Under the pieces are notes generated by a model that did no database searches, was not told the origin of the DNA, and saw only the letters and a list, made by a program, of their open reading frames with translations. Both the position numbers and the translations under genes were made by a program. Below, in pieces: positions 1 to 3,947 of a stretch of DNA of 8,897 nt. Within the stretch, counting starts at the first letter, position 1. Each line of letters starts with the position of its first letter. Origin of the DNA: Candidatus Azambacteria bacterium (lineage in GTDB: Bacteria > Patescibacteriota > Minisyncoccia > GWC2-36-17 > JACQAJ01); assembly GCA_016195045.1 (NCBI GenBank), contig JACQAJ010000069.1, positions 1 to 8,897 on the forward strand, read 5' to 3'.

Positions 1-143
1 AGTCGTACTGACAGTACGGCGAGTGAGGAGCGGAGGTTTCAACGAAGAAATGCACCAAATGTGTAAGTTCTACACCTCTTTAAAAACAGTCCCACCTAGT
101 AGAGGCTTATTAGGTTTTAAACTGACAATAAAGAACTCAAATA
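1..143. other. Unassigned leading segment with small hairpins
   Basis: I recognise no gene here. The first ~60 bases are visibly richer in G and C than the rest of the window. On the + strand, frame 1 is open from base 1 to a TAA at 64-66 and would encode the last 21 residues of a protein (...SEERRFQRRNAPNV), but I do not recognise that sequence and its GCG/CGG/AGG codons are unlike the neighbouring genes. Small hairpins are visible: CGTAC/GTACG (4-8 with 14-18) and GTGTA/TACAC (61-65 with 71-75). The segment could be the end of an upstream gene or of a structured RNA. The last bases (133-143) match the last codons of rplL. Confidence 0.3.
94..118 (+). terminator. Possible weak terminator of an upstream unit
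   Basis: A 9-bp hairpin pairs 94-102 with 107-115 (two G-T wobbles, tetraloop AGGC) and is followed by four T residues. It would suit the end of whatever transcript enters from the left. The short T run keeps confidence low. Confidence 0.35.
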
Positions 144-242
144 AGTTAAAAGTTTATAAAGTTCATCAAGTTCATCAAGTAATTATATTTAACTTTATAA
201 CTTTATAACTTTATAACTTTATAACTTTATGAACTTTCAACT
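144..242. repeat. Intergenic palindromic repeat, copy A
   Basis: This is the first of four related copies in the window. The left arm (144-180) starts AGTTAAAAGTTTATAAAG and carries TTCATCAAG twice in tandem. A short asymmetric centre AATTATATTT (181-190) follows. The right arm (191-242) holds five perfect tandem copies of the octamer AACTTTAT (191-230) and ends GAACTTTCAACT. The arms are imperfect reverse complements, so the RNA could form a long A-U hairpin. The different numbers of units in the copies suggest growth and loss by replication slippage. I see no coding potential or transposase. Confidence 0.85.
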
Positions 243-243
243 G

Positions 244-273
244 CCTATCTCGCTTGCCTTAGATAGGTTTTTT
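244..273 (+). terminator. Rho-independent terminator after repeat A
   Basis: The stem CCTATCT (244-250) / AGATAGG (261-267) has a 10-nt loop and is followed by six T residues (268-273). The 3' arm and T tract are identical to those of the rplL terminator at 3747-3759. The element also forms the spacer of the tRNA-Ile promoter. Confidence 0.8.
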
Positions 274-281
274 GTTACAAT
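254..281 (+). promoter_or_regulatory. Promoter for tRNA-Ile, overlapping the terminator
   Basis: A -35 box TTGCCT (254-259) and a -10 box TACAAT (276-281) are 16 bp apart, with TGT in front of the -10 making an extended -10. The spacer consists of the 3' arm and T tract of the preceding terminator. Transcription would start near 288, about 50 bases before the mature tRNA. Confidence 0.6.
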
Positions 282-293
282 AATGAAACACAC

Positions 294-337
294 AACGCAT
301 AGCATGTTACGTTACACGCTATGTGTCATGCGTTTTT
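294..337 (+). promoter_or_regulatory. Hairpin with T tract abutting the tRNA-Ile 5' end
   Basis: AACGCAT (294-300) pairs with ATGCGTT (328-334), and T residues run from 333 to 337, one base before the tRNA. An alternative hairpin pairs CATAGC (298-303) with GCTATG (318-323). The two share bases and exclude each other. The site could be an attenuator, an RNase processing signal or a leftover terminator. A direct repeat GTTAC GTTAC lies in the loop (306-315). Confidence 0.45.
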
Positions 338-338
338 G

Positions 339-413
339 GGGTGTGTAGCTCATTGGTAGAGCACTTCACTGATAATGAAGTGGCAGAAGGTTCGATTCCT
401 TCCACACCCACCA
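339..413 (+). tRNA. tRNA-Ile (GAT anticodon)
   Basis: This is a complete cloverleaf. The acceptor stem is GGGTGTG (339-345) / CACACCC (403-409), the D stem GCTC (348-351) / GAGC (359-362), and the anticodon stem CTTCA (364-368) / TGAAG (376-380). The 7-base loop CTGATAA carries anticodon GAT at 371-373. The T stem GAAGG / CCTTC encloses TTCGATT (391-397). A discriminator A (410) is followed by an encoded CCA (411-413). It decodes ATC and ATT isoleucine codons. The other tRNA in the window does not encode CCA. Confidence 0.96.
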
Positions 414-424
414 AGCATAATATA

Positions 425-465
425 AACACAAAACATTTAAGTGTTGTGTTACGTATTTTGTTTTT
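425..465 (+). terminator. Possible terminator of the tRNA-Ile transcript
   Basis: AACACAA (425-431) pairs with TTGTGTT (444-450), followed a few bases later by a T-rich stretch (456-465). The gap between stem and T tract is wider than usual, so this is tentative. Confidence 0.35.
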
Positions 466-485
466 AATGTAATTTGACATAAAGG

Positions 486-492
486 AAGGAGG
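486..492 (+). promoter_or_regulatory. Strong Shine-Dalgarno for the 500-997 gene
   Basis: AAGGAGG ends 7 bases before the ATG at 500. This fixes the start and is unusual here, because most genes in the window have no recognisable SD. Confidence 0.85.
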
Positions 493-499
493 TATACTA

Positions 500-997
500 A
501 TGTTTAATAAAACTCAATTAAAAGAGTTTATTTCTTTACTATTAGGGAAAATTTCTTCGGCACTCAATCATTTATTAAAAGAAAAAAATCCTATAATACC
601 TATAGAAAATAAGAGATCGATTTATCTTCAAGACGGCCCAAGAAATTTTTTTGTTTATTTCACTTATTACATTGGGGAAAGTCCTATTAAATGTAGTGAA
701 CCTAAATGTGGTGGATTTGTAGAAGATCCGCCACTCAAAAAGATACTTATTGAGATTAAAGATATTTATGTTGCCAATAGTTTACTAAATAAAGATCGTA
801 GTCACTATAGTAATCTCCGCAACCAAATCACTGGAGAACTAGAGAAAGAATATAAAGCTGAACAATTATCTTTGATTCTTGGGGCTTTTTGCGATCTTCA
901 TTTAAGCGGATTTTTAAAAAAATATCCGCTTGGCCTTGGTACAAAAGAACCAATAGCCTCTAATGTACCTGGGTCAGAAGATGAAATGGAAGACTGA
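500..997 (+). CDS. Hypothetical protein, 165 aa, SD-led
   Basis: I do not recognise this protein. The ATG at 500 is well supported by the SD just upstream. The N-terminal ~25 residues look helical (LKEFISLLLGKISSALNHLL). An aromatic, probably beta-rich stretch follows (around residues 48-60, FFVYFTYYIGE). A Cys pair lies in KCSEPKCGG (C65, C70), and a charged helical region at about 80-145 contains C131. The last ten residues are strongly acidic (GSEDEMED), a common feature of soluble cytosolic or partner-binding proteins. There is no signal peptide or clear membrane segment. It lies 83 bases upstream of a second SD-led small gene, and the two probably share a transcript that ends at the terminators at 1413-1470. 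Being placed right after a tRNA gene and having an SD make it look accessory, but no function can be assigned. Confidence 0.75.
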   Translation: MFNKTQLKEFISLLLGKISSALNHLLKEKNPIIPIENKRSIYLQDGPRNFFVYFTYYIGESPIKCSEPKCGGFVEDPPLKKILIEIKDIYVANSLLNKDRSHYSNLRNQITGELEKEYKAEQLSLILGAFCDLHLSGFLKKYPLGLGTKEPIASNVPGSEDEMED

Positions 998-1000
998 AAA

Positions 1001-1053
1001 GTAAAGTCTCGAAATAATAAAACTCCGCCGATCGGAGAAGATTTATACTTTAC
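1001..1053 (+). promoter_or_regulatory. Nested hairpin between the two SD-led genes
   Basis: An outer stem GTAAAGT (1001-1007) / ACTTTAC (1047-1053) encloses an inner stem CTCCG (1023-1027) / CGGAG (1033-1037) with loop CCGAT. There is no T tract, so it is not a terminator. It begins four bases after the first gene's stop and ends 16 bases before the next SD. It could stabilise or process the mRNA, or control translation of the second gene. Confidence 0.5.
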
Positions 1054-1080
1054 CTTGAAAATTAATAGAAAGGAGATGTT

Positions 1081-1317
1081 ATGTCAAAAAAAGACTTACT
1101 TAATACAATAAGAGCCTTGTTTATGGTGTGTGAAATTGATGAGTTTACAATTTGCAAGGCTTTAGAAAAAAATTCCGAAATGATTGACGAGGTAGTGAAG
1201 CACAGGACAGGAGAGGCAGAATGGAGAATCGCAATTGATGGTATTGTTGTCCTGATCGAATCTGAACCAGAAATTGATTTATTTTCTATATCAATCTGTA
1301 ACGAATTAAGTGGCTGA
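1081..1317 (+). CDS. Small hypothetical protein, 78 aa, SD-led
   Basis: I do not recognise this protein. The start at 1081 is supported by AAGGAG at 1070-1075, five bases upstream. The product is small, acidic and probably mostly helical, with three Cys residues (C17, C25, C73) and a short hydrophobic stretch around residues 50-59 (IAIDGIVVLI) that is too short for a clear membrane span. It has no signal peptide. It follows the 165-aa gene at 500-997 with a structured 83-base gap and is followed after one base by a possible 28-codon ORF, so all three may be co-transcribed. A 96-codon ORF on the opposite strand over the same bases is judged a shadow because it lacks an SD, while the + strand ORF has one. 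The role is unknown. Confidence 0.7.
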   Translation: MSKKDLLNTIRALFMVCEIDEFTICKALEKNSEMIDEVVKHRTGEAEWRIAIDGIVVLIESEPEIDLFSISICNELSG

Positions 1318-1318
1318 A

Positions 1319-1405
1319 ATGAAATTGAATAAAAGAAAAGATTGGGATTCAATACCTAAGCCATCGAAGAGAAGTAGTGGGCTTAAGAATCTCGTCTCTT
1401 GTTAA
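1319..1405 (+). CDS. Possible 28-aa basic microprotein
   Basis: An ATG at 1319 lies one base after the TGA of the preceding gene (TGA-A-ATG), a layout that allows translational coupling. The frame stays open for 28 codons to a TAA at 1403-1405 and ends eight bases before a hairpin terminator. The peptide is strongly basic and polar (MKLNKRKDWDSIPKPSKRSS, then GLKNLVSC) and ends in Cys. There is no strong SD of its own. It is too short to judge by codon use, so its placement is the main evidence. It may equally be chance sequence in the 3' UTR. Confidence 0.4.
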   Translation: MKLNKRKDWDSIPKPSKRSSGLKNLVSC

Positions 1406-1412
1406 AATAGTT

Positions 1413-1436
1413 AAAAACAATCTAGAAATTGTTTTT
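1413..1436 (+). terminator. A/T-arm hairpin terminator of the SD-led cassette
   Basis: AAAAACAAT (1413-1421) pairs perfectly with ATTGTTTTT (1428-1436) around the loop CTAGAA. Because the A and T tracts are both in the stem, it could also work for transcripts arriving from the other side. Confidence 0.65.
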
Positions 1437-1437
1437 C

Positions 1438-1470
1438 GGCAGGTCTATAAAGGCCTGCCTTTATTTTCTT
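1438..1470 (+). terminator. Second terminator, GC stem plus T tract
   Basis: GGCAGG (1438-1443) pairs with CCTGCC (1454-1459), with extra CT/AG pairing inside, followed by TTTATTTTCTT (1460-1470). Together with the hairpin just before it, this forms a tandem terminator that insulates comF from the cassette. Confidence 0.8.
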
Positions 1471-1480
1471 ATAAAAAATC

Positions 1481-1498
1481 TGTTATTATTAATAATAA
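1481..1498 (+). promoter_or_regulatory. Extended -10 box next to the comF start
   Basis: TGTTATTAT (1481-1489) fits an extended -10. It ends 8 bases before the ATG at 1498, so the mRNA would have almost no leader. The same bases belong to a perfect 16-bp A/T palindrome (1483-1498). No good -35 is visible. Confidence 0.45.
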
Positions 1499-2286
1499 TG
1501 TTATTTACTAAATTAAGAAATTTTATTATTGAGATCCTTTTTCCGGTTTTCTGTTTGGGTTGTCGGAAAGAGGGGATGGTCTTTTGTAGCGATTGTCTCG
1601 ATAAAATTGAAATAAATAACAAACCTTTCTGTCCGGTTTGTAAATTTCGTCTGGCCAATGATAGGTCCTTTGTCGCCCCAGCTCCTCAGGATGACAACCT
1701 TGTTGTCAATTTCCATAGAAATTGCCGAGAAAAAACTAATTTAAAAAAGTTAATCGCCGCTGTTTCTTACAGCGATCCTTTAATCAAAAAATTAATCGAT
1801 AACTATAAATATCAATTCATCAGAGAACTAAACCAACCCTTGTCTCAATTAATAATAAAATCTCTTAATTTCCCAGATGTCCGACATCCGGGAAATTATA
1901 AAGAAAAACAAGAAATTAATAAAAAATTACCTGACCTCTCTAAATTTATTATCACTGCCGTACCGTTACACAAAAGAAGATTACAGTGGCGAGGCTTTAA
2001 TCAATCGGAACTGCTCGGGGAAAAAATTGGTCAACAGCTTAATATCGAATTTAAAGATATTCTAAAAAGAAATAAAAAGACTGACCCTCAAGTTAAACTT
2101 AGTTTTGAAAAAAGAAAAATTAACATGGAAGGAGCCTTTGTTATCAAAAATGGGATTAACCTCCATAAAAAAATCATTCTTCTAGTCGACGACGTCTATA
2201 CCAGTGGCTCAACTATGAACGAATGCGCCAAAATCTTAAAAACTGCCGGCGCCAAAGAAGTCTGGGGAGTGGTGATTGCGAAATAG
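1498..2286 (+). CDS. comF: ComF family amidophosphoribosyltransferase-like protein
   Basis: A 262-aa ComF/ComFC family protein. In competent bacteria ComFC is a cytosolic protein needed for DNA uptake, and the family shares a type I phosphoribosyltransferase fold. The N-terminus has zinc-finger Cys pairs C19-x2-C22, C30-x2-C33 and C45-x2-C48. The family motif RGFNQ is at 165-169. The PRPP-binding loop IILLVDDVYTSGST is at about 226-239 and ends in a Rossmann-like strand (EVWGVVIAK). Length is normal for the family. The frame stays open upstream to a TTG at 1429, but that lies inside the terminator hairpin, so I chose the ATG at 1498. There is no SD, and an extended -10 lies just upstream. It appears monocistronic, between a tandem terminator and the rplJL promoter. 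No other competence gene is visible. Confidence 0.93.
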   Translation: MLFTKLRNFIIEILFPVFCLGCRKEGMVFCSDCLDKIEINNKPFCPVCKFRLANDRSFVAPAPQDDNLVVNFHRNCREKTNLKKLIAAVSYSDPLIKKLIDNYKYQFIRELNQPLSQLIIKSLNFPDVRHPGNYKEKQEINKKLPDLSKFIITAVPLHKRRLQWRGFNQSELLGEKIGQQLNIEFKDILKRNKKTDPQVKLSFEKRKINMEGAFVIKNGINLHKKIILLVDDVYTSGSTMNECAKILKTAGAKEVWGVVIAK

Positions 2287-2345
2287 AAAAAATTTATCAA
2301 GCTACAAAATTTATAATAACAGACATAGATATTTACAAAATTTCC

Positions 2346-2373
2346 TTGACTTAAATTTAGATCAGAGTAATAT
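2346..2373 (+). promoter_or_regulatory. Promoter of the rplJ-rplL operon
   Basis: A -35 box TTGACT (2346-2351) and a -10 box TAATAT (2368-2373) are 16 bp apart. Predicted initiation near 2380 places the L10 leader at the very 5' end of the transcript, as expected. Confidence 0.65.
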
Positions 2374-2457
2374 CATTTACACATATTCTGAAGACAGTAA
2401 GTAGTTTGTTAGTTAAAAAAAGACTAATAAACTCTAAATCTTACCGAGGAACAGGTT

Positions 2458-2542
2458 AGTTAAAAGTCTCTAAAGTCCATCAAGTTTTTAAAATAAATGC
2501 TTTTTCTTTATAAACTTTCAACTTTATAACCTTGTAAACTAA
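2458..2542. repeat. Intergenic palindromic repeat, copy B (inside L10 leader)
   Basis: A degenerate copy: the left arm starts AGTTAAAAGTCTCTAAAGT (2458-2476) with one CCATCAAG unit, and the right arm (about 2505-2542) reads CTTTATAAACTTTCAACTTT before a divergent tail. The centre differs from copies A and C. It lies between the two complementary strands of the L10 leader, so folding it as a hairpin would bring those strands together. Confidence 0.7.
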
Positions 2543-2557
2543 TTCTTTTTTTCCTCG

Positions 2558-2578
2558 GCGACCCTAAAGTCGCTTTTT
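2558..2578 (+). terminator. Attenuator-type terminator in the rplJ leader
   Basis: GCGAC (2558-2562) pairs with GTCGC (2569-2573) across CCTAAA, followed by five T residues and a further T-rich tail. It lies 76 bases before the rplJ ATG and downstream of the L10-binding site, which suits regulated premature termination. Confidence 0.75.
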
Positions 2579-2613
2579 ATTTTTAATTTATGAATTTTAA
2601 TAGATAAAATTAT

Positions 2614-2648
2614 TCATAAATCTTAAATCGTAATTCTTAAATCTTAAA
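2614..2648. repeat. Five-unit heptamer tandem repeat before rplJ
   Basis: The units TCATAAA, TCTTAAA, TCGTAAT, TCTTAAA and TCTTAAA follow each other with no gaps and end six bases before the rplJ ATG. They occupy the place where an SD would normally be. Confidence 0.6.
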
Positions 2649-2654
2649 TTTATT

Positions 2655-3164
2655 ATGCCCGTTACCAAACAACAAAAACAAGAAATAATGATTGATTTAG
2701 AAAAGAAACTTAATGGTTTTAAGGCCATTGTCTTTTCTGATTTTACCGGAATTTCGGTTGAGAAATTTAGGGAATTAAGAAGAGAATTAAAGAAAGCTGG
2801 AGTTTATCTTAAGGTGAGTAAGAAAAATATTGTCGGAATCATTTTAAATAAACTGGGTTTTAAAGTAACGGAGGAGGGGAGACCGTTAGAAAAAAAATTT
2901 AAGGGCTCGGCTTCTTTGGCGGTTTCCTACAATAATGAATTAACCGTCGCCCAAATATTACATAAATTTTCTAAAAAAAATAGCACGATAAAAATTATTG
3001 GTGGGATTGTCGATAATAAAATTATGACCGCCGAGGAAATGATTGTTCTGGCCAAACTACCATCGAGAGAGGAATTAATTATGAAATTAATGTTTACTTT
3101 AAAATTTCCACTGACTAAATTAGCTATGACACTTAATGAAGTTAGTAAGAAAAAGGTCGCCTAA
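2655..3164 (+). CDS. rplJ: 50S ribosomal protein L10 (uL10)
   Basis: uL10 anchors the L7/L12 dimers at the base of the ribosomal stalk, where translation factors dock. The 169-aa product has the expected layout. The N-terminal RNA-binding domain contains FSDFTGISVEKFRELRREL (about residues 28-46) and KAGVYLKVSKKNI (about 47-59). The central region includes KFKGSASLAVSY (about 81-92). LAKLPSREELIMKLM lies at about 132-146, and the C-terminal helix FPLTKLAMTLNEVSKKK (about 151-167) should bind L7/L12. There is no SD, and the ATG follows the heptamer repeats. It is the first gene of an rplJ-rplL operon, probably autoregulated through the leader upstream. rplK, rplA, rpoB and rpoC, common neighbours elsewhere, are absent from this window. 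Confidence 0.96.
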   Translation: MPVTKQQKQEIMIDLEKKLNGFKAIVFSDFTGISVEKFRELRRELKKAGVYLKVSKKNIVGIILNKLGFKVTEEGRPLEKKFKGSASLAVSYNNELTVAQILHKFSKKNSTIKIIGGIVDNKIMTAEEMIVLAKLPSREELIMKLMFTLKFPLTKLAMTLNEVSKKKVA

Positions 3165-3169
3165 ATGTA

Positions 3170-3259
3170 AGTTAAAAGTTATAAAGTCCATCAAGTTATA
3201 AAGTCCATCAAGTAATTGTATTTAACTTTATAACTTTATAAACTTTCAACTTTATAACT
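3170..3259. repeat. Intergenic palindromic repeat, copy C (between rplJ and rplL)
   Basis: The left arm (3170-3213) holds a perfect 17-mer tandem duplication (3179-3195 and 3196-3212, TTATAAAGTCCATCAAG). The asymmetric centre reads AGTAATTGTATT. The right arm has two AACTTTAT octamers (3224-3239) and then AAACTTTCAACTTTATAAC. It fills almost the whole rplJ-rplL gap, so it is transcribed and probably forms an A-U hairpin in the mRNA. The centre matches copy A in the same orientation. Confidence 0.85.
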
Positions 3260-3266
3260 GATTATT

Positions 3267-3629
3267 ATGAATGAAATAATTGAAAAAATTGAAAAAATGA
3301 CAATTCTTGAGATCAACGAATTAGTCAAAGCCATGGAAGAAAAATTTGGAGTCAATGCCAATATGATGATGTCATCTGGACCCGCTGCTGATGCTGGTGA
3401 AGTTAAAGTAGAAGAAAAATCTTCGTTTGGTGTTGAATTAAAAGCGGCTGGTGACGCTAAAATTCAAGTCATTAAAGCCATTAAAGAAATAACTGGTTTG
3501 GGCTTAAAGGAATCTCAAGACATAGTTAATGCTGCTCCTAAAATTGTCAAAGAAGGATTAAGTAAGGCTGATGCTGAAGAAATGAAGAAAAAATTAGAAG
3601 CCGTCGGTGCCGTGGTGGAACTCAAATAA
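3267..3629 (+). CDS. rplL: 50S ribosomal protein L7/L12 (bL12)
   Basis: bL12 forms the flexible stalk dimers that recruit elongation and initiation factors and stimulate their GTPase activity. The 120-aa length is typical. The N-terminal dimerisation and L10-binding region is at about 1-32 (IEKMTILEINELVKAMEEKF). A hinge rich in Ala, Gly and Ser is at about 33-53. The C-terminal domain is at about 54-120, with KIQVIKAIKEITGLGLKE (65-82), a conserved DIV segment and the final strand GAVVELK. There is no SD, and repeat copy C lies immediately upstream. It is the second gene of the rplJL operon and ends at copy D and the terminator at 3711. A hairpin-forming repeat in the gap could help set the higher L7/L12 output the ribosome needs, but that is speculation. 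Confidence 0.97.
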   Translation: MNEIIEKIEKMTILEINELVKAMEEKFGVNANMMMSSGPAADAGEVKVEEKSSFGVELKAAGDAKIQVIKAIKEITGLGLKESQDIVNAAPKIVKEGLSKADAEEMKKKLEAVGAVVELK

Positions 3630-3704
3630 GTTAAAAGTTAATAAAGTTCATAAAGTTCAATACAATTACTTTATAACTTTCAACTTTATAACTTTACAAA
3701 CTAA
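3629..3704. repeat. Intergenic palindromic repeat, copy D (inverted, after rplL)
   Basis: The copy begins on the last base of the rplL stop codon with AGTTAAAAGTTAATAAAG. Its centre CAATACAATTACTTT is the reverse complement of the copy C centre, so C and D flank rplL in opposite orientations. The right arm reads ACTTTATAACTTTCAACTTT and ends near CAAACTAAC, a tail also seen in degenerate form in copy B. Confidence 0.8.
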
Positions 3705-3710
3705 CAAAAG

Positions 3711-3759
3711 ACCTATTTAAGATAAGTGATGAAAATCATTTGTATTAGATAGGTTTTTT
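3711..3759 (+). terminator. Terminator of the rplJ-rplL operon
   Basis: ACCTATTTAA (3711-3720) pairs with TTAGATAGGT (3745-3754) with one G-T wobble. An inner stem AAGTGAT (3724-3730) / ATCATTT (3735-3741) is capped by GAAA. Six T residues follow at 3754-3759. The 3' arm and T tract are identical to the terminator at 244-273. Confidence 0.85.
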
Positions 3760-3767
3760 GGTAAAAT
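3740..3767 (+). promoter_or_regulatory. Promoter for tRNA-Val, overlapping the rplL terminator
   Basis: A -35 box TTGTAT (3740-3745) and a -10 box TAAAAT (3762-3767) are 16 bp apart, with an extended -10 TGG. The spacer is the terminator's 3' arm plus T tract. These 28 bases match the tRNA-Ile promoter (254-281) at 24 positions. Confidence 0.6.
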
Positions 3768-3785
3768 AAGTCTGGTTCTTAGATT

Positions 3786-3813
3786 GTCAAAGGTCAAGGG
3801 TCAGTAGTCAATT
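3786..3813. repeat. Degenerate heptamer repeat upstream of tRNA-Val
   Basis: GTCA recurs at 3786, 3793, 3800 and 3807, exactly every 7 bases (GTCAAAG, GTCAAGG, GTCAGTA, GTCAATT). It lies in the leader between promoter and tRNA. It resembles short tandem heptamer repeats known from other bacteria, such as cyanobacteria. Confidence 0.55.
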
Positions 3814-3823
3814 GTTCCTTTAA

Positions 3824-3895
3824 GCGTCCTTAGCTCAGTGGTAGAGCGTTCCGTTCACATCGGAGAGGCCGTAAGTTCGATCCTTACAGGACGCA
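3824..3895 (+). tRNA. tRNA-Val (CAC anticodon)
   Basis: A complete cloverleaf. The acceptor stem is GCGTCCT (3824-3830) / AGGACGC (3888-3894), and the D arm is GCTC ... GAGC. The anticodon stem TTCCG (3849-3853) / CGGAG encloses TTCACAT with anticodon CAC at 3856-3858. The T arm is GTAAG-TTCGATC-CTTAC, and the discriminator is A (3895). The genomic bases that follow are CAT, so CCA is not encoded and must be added by a nucleotidyltransferase. It reads GTG valine codons. It is transcribed from a promoter embedded in the rplL terminator. Confidence 0.95.
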
Positions 3896-3947
3896 CATAT
3901 TCTATTACTGCCTTATATCATCCATCTTGATTTTTTTATTAAAGAAA

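Larger units (their letters stand above)
2393..2578 (+). promoter_or_regulatory. Ribosomal protein L10 leader (autoregulatory RNA)
   Basis: This RNA matches the bacterial L10 leader, the site where L10 with L7/L12 binds its own mRNA. Conserved GACAGTAAG (2393-2401) and CTTACCGAGGA (2440-2450) are present. GTAAG (2397-2401) pairs with CTTAC (2440-2444). Above it a 10-bp stem pairs 2404-2413 with 2423-2432 (one G-T wobble). The asymmetric internal loop TA / TCTAAAT fits the kink-turn of the family. Downstream, TTCCTCGG (2551-2558) is an exact complement of CCGAGGAA (2444-2451), closing a large loop that holds repeat copy B. A terminator follows directly. In Bacillus subtilis this leader controls rplJL by premature termination, and a similar mechanism is inferred here. 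The rest of the gene-free stretch 2287-2654 holds the promoter (2346-2373) and heptamer repeats (2614-2648). Confidence 0.85.

Noticed and set aside
23..208. 61-codon open frame on the + strand starting with GTG
   Set aside because: Its second half is repeat copy A translated (KVHQVHQ...). It has no SD and resembles no protein I know.
144..242. CRISPR-like array, because of the repeated units
   Set aside because: The units follow each other without unique spacers, are only 8-17 bases long, and no cas genes are present.
339..413. tRNA-Ile 3' end as an integration attachment site
   Set aside because: I found no second copy of the tRNA 3' end downstream in the window and no integrase gene.
474..498. 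TTGACA and TATACT before the gene at 500 as a promoter
   Set aside because: The spacing is only 13 bp, and TATACT lies between the SD and the ATG, so it cannot be the promoter of an SD-bearing message.
1062..1352. 96-codon open frame on the - strand over the 78-aa gene
   Set aside because: It has no SD, while the + strand frame at 1081 has AAGGAG at the right distance. It looks like a mirror of the + strand gene.
1429..1497. Upstream TTG extension of comF by 23 residues
   Set aside because: The extension lies within two terminator hairpins and precedes the probable -10 box. The ATG at 1498 gives a normal ComF length.
3917..3937. Terminator after tRNA-Val using the seven-T run
   Set aside because: The only stem found is four base pairs (ATCA/TGAT) with a 7-base loop. 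The T run may still end the transcript, but the hairpin is too weak to call.
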